Shown: positions 54,495 to 62,846, numbered from the stretch's first letter. The stretch: DNA of 64,000 nt from Robertkochia marina (GCF_004799345.1 NZ_SSMC01000002.1:496001-560000), one strand, 5' to 3'. Program-made: numbers and translations. The notes: generated from the sequence alone by a model not told the origin.

Positions 54495-56685
54495 ACCAGG
54501 TAGTCGCAATTGCATCTAATTGATCTTGATTAACCTGAATGCACTGTACCTTATGATCACTTAAAATAAGTCTTTCAAGTTTTGTGTTGAATGATATATT
54601 CAATTGGTTAAATTCTGTATAGTATAAATAAAGCTCTTCCAGTTCCGTGTTTTCAGAGATATTCAATTCTGATAAATTTTCGTATAGGGCATCTATTATA
54701 CTCAAGGTTTTTAAGGATTTAAATGGGCTCAGATTGATCAAGCTAAAATCATTGTGAAATGTATGTAAAAGCAGGCGTTCAACATTTTCGATTTCAGAAA
54801 GTTCTAGGCTTTTAATTTCTGCCCTCCCCATATTTAAGGTCTTCAGGGAGAGATTATCTTTTATTTTAATATTTCCGAAAAGGCTATGTTTTTCCTCATC
54901 ACCAGATATGTAAATTGTTCCTAGCCTTGGATTATTCTCAATTACTACTTCAGAAACATTCCCATGTACCCTAATTACAGTCAAACTTGGGTTACCGAAA
55001 ATATATGTAGTTTCGCCCAGCCCTTTCATTTCAACATTACGCAAGTTATTGTTTCCGGTAACCTGGGATGGCAGTAAATTTAGTTCATCTCCCCAAATGG
55101 AAAGACTATGAAGATTTGGAAAATTATTAATAGTGTAGGGTTCTGTTATTTCTACGTCTCTCAACTCGAGAATCTGGAGATGATCTAGGGCAGGCGCTTC
55201 ATTTAAAATAAAGTTGATTACTCCTGTTATGTGATGCATACTCAGGTACCAAAGTGATTTAAAGTCCCGAATACCTTCCAAGTTTTCAATATAAATTGGC
55301 TCAGAAGGACTTCCAAAAAGTTTCAAATCTCTGATATTTTCTATGCTCTTGGTGAGCACATAATCATCCAGGACATCGTCATAGCCAAGGTCTATTAAGG
55401 CTTGTTCAAACCCATCATCAGGTACAAAGGTTCTGGCTTCCTCTATACACCCCTCTTCGTTGACCTCCGAATCTAAAGGCGTGTCCGGACATTGATCATC
55501 GGCATCATTAACACCATCTCCGTCACTATCTTTTTGGCTATCAGAACAACCATTTTCATCAGTTTCCTGGCCTTCGGGAGTATCCGGACAGTCGTCTTCT
55601 GAGTCATTAACTCCATCGCCGTCACTATCCTTTTGCGAATCAGAACATCCTTGTTCGTCTGCTTCTTCCCCCTCCGGGGTATCAGGACATTCGTCCTCTG
55701 AATTAAAAACTCCGTCGTCATCATCGTCTTTTTGAGATTCAGAACACCCATTCTCATCCACTTCTTCACCCTCCGGAGTGTCAGGGCAGTCATCGTCATC
55801 ATCCTCTACGCCATCCCCGTCGGCATCTTCGGTATTTTGAGAGTCAGAACACCCGTTCTCATCCACTTCCTCGCCTTCCGGAGTGTCAGGGCAGTCATCG
55901 TTATCATCCTCTACGCCATCCCCGTCAGCATCTGAAATATTCTGGGAGTCAGAACAACCGCTTTCATCTACATCCTCGCCTTCCGGAGTATTAGGACAAT
56001 CATCTTCCGAATCTGGCACCCCATCCCCATCAGTATCTGTGGTATTTTGAGAATCGGAACATCCGTTCTCATCTACTTCTTCATCCTCAGGGGTATTGGG
56101 ACAATCATCATCATTATCAGGTACACCATCGCCATCGGCATCAGCGGTGTTTTGGGAATCAGAACACCCGTTTTCATCTACTTCTTCCCCTTCGGGGGTA
56201 TTCGGACAATCATCATTGGCATCCGGAACACCATCGCCGTCAGCATCTGCTGTATTTTGTGAATCGGAGCAACCGTTCTCATCCACTTGTTCGCTTTCGG
56301 GGGTGTTGGGACATTGGTCATCCTCATTGGGCACCCCATCACCATCACCGTCATCATTGCCTTCCTCGCAACCATTGTCATCGACAGTAGTTCCATCCGG
56401 AGTGTCAGGACACTGGTCATCGGCATCATTGACCCCGTCGTTGTCGCTGTCTTTCTGGGAGGTGCTGCAACCGTTCTCATCGGTATTTTCACCTGCAGGG
56501 GTTTCCGGGCACTGGTCATCGGTGTCAGCCACCCCGTCATTATCGGCATCCTGGGGTGCAGACGGATTTTGTCCGGGAGGGGGGGGAGGATCCGGGAGGT
56601 TGCTATCCATTTCTACATCGCTGCCACAGGAAACAGCAAGGAATACAAAAAGCAGCATTATCAGCCTGCATATTGGAGTCCGCAT
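54454..56685 (-). CDS. TSP3-repeat lipoprotein with leucine-rich-like domain (largest)
   Basis: The protein has about 743 residues from M at 56685, which gives the signal MRTPICRLIMLLFVFLAVSC (Cys 20). An upstream ATG would add 27 unlikely residues. Eleven TSP3 units, the most in the window, lie in DNA 55441-56550. The NTADADGDGVPD-type units are almost identical to each other, so copy number can change by slippage or recombination. The tip domain starts TFVPDDGFEQALIDLGYDD and has a ladder of short strands (LHSLSIWGDEL, LERLILSDHKV). It ends VNQDQLDAIATTWFTDP. Acidic throughout the repeats, with Asp-rich calcium loops. Confidence 0.84.
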   Translation of the reverse strand: MRTPICRLIMLLFVFLAVSCGSDVEMDSNLPDPPPPPGQNPSAPQDADNDGVADTDDQCPETPAGENTDENGCSTSQKDSDNDGVNDADDQCPDTPDGTTVDDNGCEEGNDDGDGDGVPNEDDQCPNTPESEQVDENGCSDSQNTADADGDGVPDANDDCPNTPEGEEVDENGCSDSQNTADADGDGVPDNDDDCPNTPEDEEVDENGCSDSQNTTDTDGDGVPDSEDDCPNTPEGEDVDESGCSDSQNISDADGDGVEDDNDDCPDTPEGEEVDENGCSDSQNTEDADGDGVEDDDDDCPDTPEGEEVDENGCSESQKDDDDDGVFNSEDECPDTPEGEEADEQGCSDSQKDSDGDGVNDSEDDCPDTPEGQETDENGCSDSQKDSDGDGVNDADDQCPDTPLDSEVNEEGCIEEARTFVPDDGFEQALIDLGYDDVLDDYVLTKSIENIRDLKLFGSPSEPIYIENLEGIRDFKSLWYLSMHHITGVINFILNEAPALDHLQILELRDVEITEPYTINNFPNLHSLSIWGDELNLLPSQVTGNNNLRNVEMKGLGETTYIFGNPSLTVIRVHGNVSEVVIENNPRLGTIYISGDEEKHSLFGNIKIKDNLSLKTLNMGRAEIKSLELSEIENVERLLLHTFHNDFSLINLSPFKSLKTLSIIDALYENLSELNISENTELEELYLYYTEFNQLNISFNTKLERLILSDHKVQCIQVNQDQLDAIATTWFTDPPVIYSLNCN

Positions 56686-56824
56686 AACTGGTGTTTTTGG
56701 TTGGTTGTAAGTTGTTATCCCATATGTATCAGAGGTAGCCGGCGTACAAAAACGGGTACTCCGCAATATGGTATTGCAACCTGAGCTAAACTACTGATAG
56801 TCAACAGGTTAAGCATCCTAAATT

Positions 56825-56867
56825 ATTGAAAATCAATAAAATAGGATGTCATAAATTCGTTTTTAAC
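56825..56867 (-). promoter_or_regulatory. Shared upstream element of TSP3 genes (copy 3) with palindrome
   Basis: The palindrome-like ATTGAAAATCAAT at 56825-56837 and AAATTCGTTTTTAAC at 56853-56867 lie 140-182 bases upstream of the TSP3 start at 56685. The same pair with the same order is found at 59438-59480. It may be a promoter/operator unit. Confidence 0.5.
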
Positions 56868-56929
56868 TTTTTTCAGTTATGCAGTTATTCGGTGAGGTTG
56901 GGAAGGTGAAGGATAATTATTGGCGAATA

Positions 56930-57209
56930 GGCGAATAGGCAAATGAGCTAAAAGACCGTCTTTGCGAGCCTCGCCTCCCGAGGGCTTTCGGGAGCGGGAG
57001 TGGCAATCTCCTGGTTACAGTACCGGATATGAGAGAATCAGTTATAAGGTTACAGGAGTAACAGGAAGATCCTTCGCAGCGTAACCACTGCTCAGAACTT
57101 TCTTGTGGATGATTAAACCACCCCGCTCCTGACGGAGCACCCCTCCTTCCAAAGGAGGGGGTATATCTCGTTCTCATGAAAGACTATGTACTCACCCGGC
57201 AGAGGTACT
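56930..57209. repeat. Degenerate tract, full mosaic repeat and 95-bp tail repeat
   Basis: A GGCGAATAGGCAAATG-type tract at 56923-56943 leads to a mosaic repeat at 56957-57114: CGTCTTTGCGAG, hairpin CTCCCGA-GGGCT-TCGGGAG, GTGGCAATCTCC, linker, GGAAGATCCTTCGCAGCG, CTGCTCAGAACTTTC and GTGGATGATT. It is followed at 57115-57209 by a 95-bp segment (AAACCACCCCGCTCCTGACG to CACCCGGCAG) that recurs at 59731-59825. No gene in this gap. Confidence 0.65.
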
Positions 57210-57310
57210 AGTTATCTTCATAAATACCAATAACCCAAATGCAAATTTCCAGATCACCGGCCACTAACCACCATCAGGATATCCCATTTACTCCTTAGGA
57301 ATATACCCGG

Positions 57311-59335
57311 CTAATTACAATTTAAACTATAGGTAACTTCAGGATCTGTAACCCAGGTAGACGGAATGTTATCCAATTGTTGTTGATTTACTTTCACGCA
57401 TGTAATGTCATGGTCTATAAGTTCAAAATTGATGAGATTGGTATTAAAGGATACATCAAGTTCCGTGAACACTATTCTCTTTAGAACGAGTGTTTCTAAT
57501 AGGGGAAGATCGCTGAGATCTATAGCAGGAATTTTAGGTGTAGTCTCGTATGAAGTATCCCCGGAAATTGTAAGGCTTTTTAAGTTTTGAGTATTAGTCA
57601 ATATAAAATTATCGCATCCACCTGTAATTTCAATTTCATTTAAAACAGGGTTATCCTCGATTATCAGGTTATTTACAAGAAAGTATTCATCCTGATAATC
57701 ACCGAGTAAAACTTCATTTAAATTGCTATTATTCTTGATGCTCAAGGTACCAAAACCGCATTCTGAGGCATAGAAACCTTCCAACATCGGGTTATTTTTT
57801 ACAAGGATCGTTCCCCCATCTGAGTAGAAGTAACCTATCACCTTCAATTGAGGATTATTTATTATTTCTTTTGGTCCGATAGAATTGGATGAAATGTAAA
57901 ACCTTTCCAGAGTGGGGTGAGCATCAATTATAAAATTTCTTCCATCGGTACCTTCCAAATCTAGAGTTATCAGGTTTACTTCGGGAAGTACATCAAAATT
58001 TTCTATGCTTGAGTCAAACAACGTTAACGTTTTCAAGCTTTTAAAATCCTGAAGCCCCGTAAGGTTTTTGAAAAATCCTCCAATACCTAATTCGGTGATA
58101 TTTTCAATATTTGCTGTCAAAACATAGTCATCCATGACATCATCATACCCTTGGCGGATTAGGTTTTCTTCAAAACCATCATCGGGGACATAGGTTCTTG
58201 CTTCAGCCACACAACCCTCTTCATTCACCTCGGATCCTTCAGGCGTGTCCGGACACTGGTCATCGGCGTTGGAAACGCCGTCCCTATCATCGTCTTTTTG
58301 GGAATCTGCACAGCCGTTTTCATCTGTTTCCTGGCCTTCGGGAGTTTCCGGACACTCATCTTCGGCGTCATTAACCCCATCGCCGTCACTATCCTTTTGC
58401 GAATCAGAACATCCTTGTTCATCTACTTCTTCTCCTTCCGGGGTATCAGGACATTGGTCTGCATCATCATTGACTCCGTCTTCATCGCTATCCAGTTGGG
58501 AAGTGGCACACCCATTCTCATCAACCTCGGCTCCTTGAGGAGTATCCGGACATTGGTCTGCATCATCATTAACTCCGTCTCCATCACTATCCAATTGTGA
58601 GGTGGCACATCCATTCTCATTGACTTCGGCTCCTTCCGGAGTATCCGGACAATCATCATCATCGTCAGCTACTCCATCTCCATCGGTATCTGCGGTATTC
58701 TGAGAGTCGGAACACCCGTTCTCATCTATTTCTTCTCCTTCGGGAGTATTGGGACAGTCATCATCAGGATCAGGTACACCATCGCCATCGGCATCAGCGG
58801 TGTTTTGAGAATCTGAACATCCGTTTTCATCTACTTCCTCGCCTTCGGGGGTATTCGGACAATCATCATTGGCATCCGGAACACCATCCCCGTCAGCATC
58901 TGCGGTATTTTGGGAATCAGAGCATCCGTTTTCGTCCACTTCTTCCCCTTCAGGAGTGTTCGGACATTGATCGTCATCATTAGCCACCCCATCTCCATCG
59001 CCATCGTCATTTCCGGCCTCACAACCGCTTTCTTCCACCTCTGTTCCTGAAGGAGTATCCGGACACTGGTCGGCATCGTCATAGACGCCATCTCCGTCAC
59101 TGTCTTTTTGGGACGCGCTGCACCCGTTTTCATCGGCATTCTCGCCTGCCGGGGTTTCCGGGCACTGGTCATTCGCATCAGCCACGCCGTCATTATCGGT
59201 ATCCTGGGGTGTCGGCGGATTTTGTCCGGGTGGCGGCGGTGGCTCAGGAAGGTTGCTATCCATTTCTGTATCACTGCCGCAGGAAACGACAAGCATAATG
59301 AGTAGCAACGTGAATAGTCTGCGTACTGTTGTCAT
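57311..59335 (-). CDS. TSP3-repeat lipoprotein with leucine-rich-like domain
   Basis: The 674-residue protein has a lipobox VVSC at residue 19, followed by GSDTEMDSN and the PPPPPGQNPP linker. Ten TSP3 units lie at residues 45-380 (DNA 58196-59203). The tip starts TYVPDDGFEENLIRQGYDD and shows the strand ladder FKSLKTLTLFDSSIENFDV, LVLKRIVFTELDVS. It ends VNQQQLDNIPSTWVTDP. The tip is most like that of the 51639 protein (both have NFDVLPEVNL) yet differs at most exposed positions. This suggests duplication followed by divergence of the tip. Confidence 0.84.
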   Translation of the reverse strand: MTTVRRLFTLLLIMLVVSCGSDTEMDSNLPEPPPPPGQNPPTPQDTDNDGVADANDQCPETPAGENADENGCSASQKDSDGDGVYDDADQCPDTPSGTEVEESGCEAGNDDGDGDGVANDDDQCPNTPEGEEVDENGCSDSQNTADADGDGVPDANDDCPNTPEGEEVDENGCSDSQNTADADGDGVPDPDDDCPNTPEGEEIDENGCSDSQNTADTDGDGVADDDDDCPDTPEGAEVNENGCATSQLDSDGDGVNDDADQCPDTPQGAEVDENGCATSQLDSDEDGVNDDADQCPDTPEGEEVDEQGCSDSQKDSDGDGVNDAEDECPETPEGQETDENGCADSQKDDDRDGVSNADDQCPDTPEGSEVNEEGCVAEARTYVPDDGFEENLIRQGYDDVMDDYVLTANIENITELGIGGFFKNLTGLQDFKSLKTLTLFDSSIENFDVLPEVNLITLDLEGTDGRNFIIDAHPTLERFYISSNSIGPKEIINNPQLKVIGYFYSDGGTILVKNNPMLEGFYASECGFGTLSIKNNSNLNEVLLGDYQDEYFLVNNLIIEDNPVLNEIEITGGCDNFILTNTQNLKSLTISGDTSYETTPKIPAIDLSDLPLLETLVLKRIVFTELDVSFNTNLINFELIDHDITCVKVNQQQLDNIPSTWVTDPEVTYSLNCN

Positions 59336-59437
59336 CTTTATTAGGGTTATTGGTTGGTTGTTGTCTCATAGTTATATAGCAGGTGAATTCAGGTGTGGCT
59401 AATTTATTGATAGCTAAGGTTTTACAGGTCTTAAAAT

Positions 59438-59480
59438 ATTGAAAATCAATGTTTTAGGATGCCACAAATTCGTTTTTAAC
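59438..59480 (-). promoter_or_regulatory. Shared upstream element of TSP3 genes (copy 4) with palindrome
   Basis: ATTGAAAATCAAT at 59438-59450 and AAATTCGTTTTTAAC at 59466-59480 lie about 100-145 bases upstream of the TSP3 start at 59335. Order and spacing are the same as at 56825-56867, which supports a regulatory function. Confidence 0.5.
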
Positions 59481-59483
59481 GTT

Positions 59484-59825
59484 TGAGGTTATGAGGTTAT
59501 GTAGTTACGAGGGTACGGAGGTACGAAGAGAAATACTTAATTCCAAAGGAAGGCAAATGGGCGAAATGGACGTCTTCGCGGGGCCGAGCGTTTAGAAATG
59601 GTTCAGTGAACCATTTTAGCGATGGAGCCAGATAGCGCGCTGGCTAAAGCAGATTGTGGCGATCTCCTCGCTACAGTAATGCAGCTTTTAAAAGTGCAAG
59701 TACCCGGGAATTTCTTTTTTGTGGATGTTTAAACCACCCCGCTCCTGACGGAGCACCCCTCCTTGCAAAGTAGGGGGTATATCTCGTTCTCATGAAAGAC
59801 TATGTACTCACCCGGTAGTGGTACC
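59484..59825. repeat. Tandem tract, mosaic repeat and 95-bp tail repeat
   Basis: A GAGGTTATGAGGTTATG and GGTACGAGGGTACG-type tract precedes a mosaic repeat at 59571-59730. That repeat has palindrome AATGGTTC-AG-TGAACCATT and AGCCAG/CTGGCT arms, but its second half is shortened. The 95-bp tail at 59731-59825 matches 57115-57209. A CCACCGACCACAGACC tract lies at 59871-59886. No gene is supported in 59336-59903. Confidence 0.65.
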
Positions 59826-59903
59826 ATTTATGTAAATAAATACCAATTAACCAAATGGAACTTTACAGACCACCGACCACAGACCTCCGAGAACAGATAA
59901 CCG

Positions 59904-60434
59904 TTAACTCAATAAAAACTCCTCCAGCTTTTGTTGGTGCTCTGCTTTTAGTTCTTCATTAGATATACTCCCGGTATTGATATCAAATGTATGGTTAAAA
60001 GAGGGTAGGGAGAAGGTGCCTTCGATGGTTGCACCAAACCATGGAAGGGCTTTTTCAGCATAACTCCGTGAGCTCTGTGCTCCACCTTTTCCGGGAGAGG
60101 TGCTCATAAGAAAGATGCTGGCACCATCAGCAAACTTTTTATCGAGGCGGGAAAGCCAGTCCAGAAGGTTTTTAAAATAAGCCGAGGGCCCGCCATTATG
60201 TTCATTGACCGAAAGGATGATCTTATCAGCTTTTTGGATCTCATCTTTGAATTCTACCAGGGAATTTTTAAAGCCGTCGTTCTTTTCGGCGTCTGCGCTG
60301 TACATAGGGAAGGGCATGTTAGCCATGTTGTACAGCTGGATCTCGTGACCTTTGATCAGAGAAACCGTGTATTTAACAAGTTGATAATTGATGGAGGTGG
60401 AGGAATTGCTTCCGGCGAAGGCGAGGATTTTCAT
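59904..60434 (-). CDS. NADPH-dependent FMN reductase family protein
   Basis: The 176-residue flavodoxin-like protein begins ILAFAGSNSSTSINYQLVKY (FMN phosphate loop). It has NMANMPFPMYSADAEK, IILSVNEHNGGPSAYFKNLL (flavin ring contact, usually EYNxGxPxxLKN) and LMSTSPGKGGAQSSRSYAE. Such enzymes reduce flavins, quinones or azo compounds with NADPH. The substrate is unknown. It is single and convergent with the TSP3 region, so no pathway is suggested. Confidence 0.87.
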   Translation of the reverse strand: MKILAFAGSNSSTSINYQLVKYTVSLIKGHEIQLYNMANMPFPMYSADAEKNDGFKNSLVEFKDEIQKADKIILSVNEHNGGPSAYFKNLLDWLSRLDKKFADGASIFLMSTSPGKGGAQSSRSYAEKALPWFGATIEGTFSLPSFNHTFDINTGSISNEELKAEHQQKLEEFLLS

Positions 60435-60676
60435 AGTGGTTGGTTTTGGATGGTTACTAAAATAGTGATTTATAAGGGAAGTTACGCAGGTACGAGGGTA
60501 CGTAGGTACGAAGGGTTTCGATCAATTATGAATTATGGATGATGAATTATGAATGCGTTGCACTTTCAATTATACTAAAGTCCAAATACTATGCCCGACC
60601 AAAGAGAATTGAGAATCTAAAACTTCGTCCCTACGTACCTTCGTACTCGCGTACCCTTACTACAAACTAATTTTCG

Positions 60677-60684
60677 TAGCTTTG
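60677..60684 (+). promoter_or_regulatory. -7 promoter box of lpd
   Basis: TAGCTTTG fits TAnnTTTG exactly and lies 36 bases before the lpd ATG. No clear -33 TTTG is at the expected distance, so only the -7 part is supported. Confidence 0.5.
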
Positions 60685-60719
60685 CTTTTCGTAAAACAAA
60701 AACGATCTAAACACTACAT

Positions 60720-62126
60720 ATGAAATCCTACGATGTAGCCGTTATCGGCTCCGGACCCGGGGGGTATGTGGCAGCCATCCGCTGCGCCCAGCTGGGAATG
60801 AAAACTGCAATCATTGAAAAATATAATACCCTTGGAGGGACCTGCCTGAACGTTGGGTGTATTCCTTCGAAAGCCCTCTTAGATTCTTCTCATCACTACG
60901 AAGATGCTGTGAAGCATTTTGAAGAGCACGGGATCGAAATTCCGGGGGAAGTGAAGATCAACCTGGAGAAAATGATCGCCCGTAAGAACGGGGTGGTGGA
61001 GCAAACCACCAAAGGGATCGATTTCCTGATGAACAAGAACAGTATTGATGTGTATCACGGACTTGGTTCTTTTGCCGATGCCACTCATATCGATATTACC
61101 AAAGAAAACGGTGAAAAGGAGCAGATCGAGGCGAAGAAGACCATCATCGCTACCGGATCAAAACCTTCAACCCTTCCTTTTATAGAGCTGGATAAAGAGC
61201 GTGTGATCACCTCTACAGAAGCCCTTTCCCTGAAAGAAGTTCCTGAGCACATGATCGTGATCGGAGGAGGCGTTATCGGACTTGAACTTGGGCAAGTATA
61301 CCGTCGCCTTGGAGCGGAAGTTTCTGTGGTTGAATATATGGATCGCATTATTCCAACCATGGATGCGGCCCTTTCAAAAGAGCTGACCAAGGTGTTTAAA
61401 AAGGCCGGCATGAAGTTCTATACCTCTCACAAAGTAAAAGAGGTGACCCGTAACGGAAACAGCGTCACCGTAAAGGCTGATGATAAGAAAGGAAAAGAGG
61501 TAGTACTCAAAGGAGATTATGTATTGGTATCGGTAGGTCGTCGTCCATATACTGACGGACTTAACCTGGAAGCCGCCGGCGTAAAAGTAAATGACCGTGG
61601 ACAGGTGGAAACCAATGATCACCTGCAGACGAATGTCGAGAACATTTATGCCATCGGAGATGTGGTAAAAGGAGCTATGCTGGCTCATAAAGCCGAGGAA
61701 GAAGGTACCATGGTGGCAGAGATCATGGCCGGACAAAAACCTCATATCGATTATAACCTGATCCCTGGTGTGGTATATACCTGGCCGGAAGTTGCCTCTG
61801 TTGGAAAAACGGAAGAAGAGCTGAAAGATGCCGGAGTAAAATATAAAAGCGGACAGTTCCCCATGCGTGCCCTTGGTCGCTCAAGAGCCTCAATGGATAC
61901 CGATGGATTTGTTAAGATCCTCGCAGATGCCGAAACCGATGAAGTACTCGGAGTACATATGATCGGTGCCCGTACGGCGGACCTTATCGCCGAGGCCGTA
62001 ACCGCCATGGAGTTCCGCGCCAGCGCAGAAGATATTTCAAGAATGAGTCACGCTCACCCAACCTATGCTGAAGCTGTTAAAGAAGCAGCATTGGCCGCGA
62101 CGGATGATCGTGCACTTCACATATAG
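60720..62126 (+). CDS. lpd: Dihydrolipoyl dehydrogenase
   Basis: The 468-residue flavoprotein reoxidises the lipoyl groups of 2-oxoacid dehydrogenase and glycine-cleavage complexes. Seen: FAD motif VAVIGSGPGGYVAAIRCAQ, the redox disulfide GGTCLNVGCIPSKAL at about residue 40, NAD motif VIGGGVIGLELGQVYRRLG, NIYAIGDVVKGAMLAHKAEEEG and the C-terminal HAHPTYAEAVKEA with the catalytic His-Glu pair. Length and motifs are complete. It is probably a housekeeping gene that marks the right boundary of the accessory region. Confidence 0.97.
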   Translation: MKSYDVAVIGSGPGGYVAAIRCAQLGMKTAIIEKYNTLGGTCLNVGCIPSKALLDSSHHYEDAVKHFEEHGIEIPGEVKINLEKMIARKNGVVEQTTKGIDFLMNKNSIDVYHGLGSFADATHIDITKENGEKEQIEAKKTIIATGSKPSTLPFIELDKERVITSTEALSLKEVPEHMIVIGGGVIGLELGQVYRRLGAEVSVVEYMDRIIPTMDAALSKELTKVFKKAGMKFYTSHKVKEVTRNGNSVTVKADDKKGKEVVLKGDYVLVSVGRRPYTDGLNLEAAGVKVNDRGQVETNDHLQTNVENIYAIGDVVKGAMLAHKAEEEGTMVAEIMAGQKPHIDYNLIPGVVYTWPEVASVGKTEEELKDAGVKYKSGQFPMRALGRSRASMDTDGFVKILADAETDEVLGVHMIGARTADLIAEAVTAMEFRASAEDISRMSHAHPTYAEAVKEAALAATDDRALHI

Positions 62127-62157
62127 TATTTCTTTTTAAGAATACGTTGTAAAATAA

Positions 62158-62189
62158 GAGCCGCTTCCGGATTGGGGGCGGTTTTTTTG
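62158..62189 (+). terminator. Terminator candidate after lpd
   Basis: CCGC and GCGG can pair around a G-rich loop, followed by seven T. It starts 32 bases after the lpd stop. A 7-bp GTACGTG tandem tract begins immediately after it. Confidence 0.6.
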
Positions 62190-62277
62190 TTACGTGGTAC
62201 GTGGTACGTGGTACGGGGTACGGGGTACGAGTTACGTGAATTGTCCCAAACCGTAAGGTAACATACTTAAATAAATG

Positions 62278-62299
62278 AGCCCCGGTTGGGGCTTTTTTT
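62278..62299 (+). terminator. Strong rho-independent terminator (unit 1)
   Basis: AGCCCC-GGTT-GGGGCT forms a perfect six-pair stem with a four-base loop, followed by T7. Confidence 0.75.
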
Positions 62300-62367
62300 G
62301 TTACGTGTTACGGGGGACGAGTTACGAGTATTACCCTGCACCGTAAAGGAATTTTCTTAAATAAATG

Positions 62368-62391
62368 AGCCCCGGTTGGGGCGGTTTTTTT
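62368..62391 (+). terminator. Rho-independent terminator (unit 2)
   Basis: GCCCC-GGTT-GGGGC followed by GG and T7 repeats unit 1, 90 bases further on. It lies in the second copy of the duplicated block. Confidence 0.7.
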
Positions 62392-62412
62392 GTTACAAGG
62401 TACGGGGTACGG

Positions 62413-62453
62413 CAATTTCCCCTCATTTCCCCACCCTAAAGGGCGGAGGGGAA
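62413..62453. repeat. Palindromic CCACCCTAAAGGGCGG element at the end of a DUF559 gene
   Basis: CAATTTCCCC and GGGGAAATTG form outer arms, with CCCTAAAGGG as inner arms. The stop codon of the DUF559 gene at 62436 lies inside it. A reverse-orientation copy (CCGCCCTTTAGGGTGGGG) lies at 63331-63348 beyond the second DUF559 gene. Confidence 0.6.
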
Positions 62454-62846
62454 ATTGTTTTCTATTAGACTTCTTAACGCTAATTCTACTTGCTTAATAT
62501 TATTTAATACCATTCGGTTGCTAAATCGTATCACCTTTAAATTATGGTATTCTAAAAATTCCGTCCGCTTATTATCAAATTCTATTTGCTTCTTTGTGTT
62601 GTGATACTCCCCGTCAACCTCGATAACTAATTGAAGACGGTGGCTGTAAAAATCAACTATATAGATCCCTAATGGATGTTGATAACGAAATTTATAGGCT
62701 TTAAATTGGTTTGAATTAAGGAGGGTTTTCATGACCGATTCTGATTCAGTAGTGTGCCTTCGTAATTCTCTCGCTTTAAGAAAGGTTTGCTGATTAGCTC
62801 CCTTCCACATACTATGGTTGTGATACGGATGGTCTGTTTTTTTCAT
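62436..62846 (-). CDS. DUF559 endonuclease-like protein
   Basis: The protein has about 136 residues from ATG 62846; a start at 62885 would add 13 residues drawn from repeat DNA. DUF559 is a small PD-(D/E)xK, Vsr-like domain. Seen: FRYQHPLGIYIVDFY, LQLVIEVDGEYH (Asp then Glu-x-Asp catalytic pattern) and YHNLKVIRFSNR. The core residues look intact. The biological role of such solitary genes is unknown. The last residues (NNFPSAL) come from the flanking palindromic repeat. Confidence 0.82.
   Translation of the reverse strand: MKKTDHPYHNHSMWKGANQQTFLKARELRRHTTESESVMKTLLNSNQFKAYKFRYQHPLGIYIVDFYSHRLQLVIEVDGEYHNTKKQIEFDNKRTEFLEYHNLKVIRFSNRMVLNNIKQVELALRSLIENNFPSAL

Larger units (their letters stand above)
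62190..62412. repeat. GTACGTG-type 7-bp tract and tandem duplicated terminator units
   Basis: GTACGTG/GTACGGG units run at 62195-62240. Two successive units of about 95 bp then each contain ACGAGTTACG, CCGTAA, CTTAAATAAATGAGCCCCGG, a GCCCCGGTTGGGGC hairpin and a T-run. They look like a tandem duplication. Confidence 0.6.

Noticed and set aside
55732-56262. Plus-strand open frames opposite the TSP3 repeat arrays
   Set aside because: They are antisense shadows of the acidic repeat units, with repetitive low-complexity translations and no family resemblance.
56917-57177. Minus-strand open frame of 86 codons
   Set aside because: It is made wholly of mosaic-repeat and tail-repeat DNA and has no counterpart at the other repeat copies.
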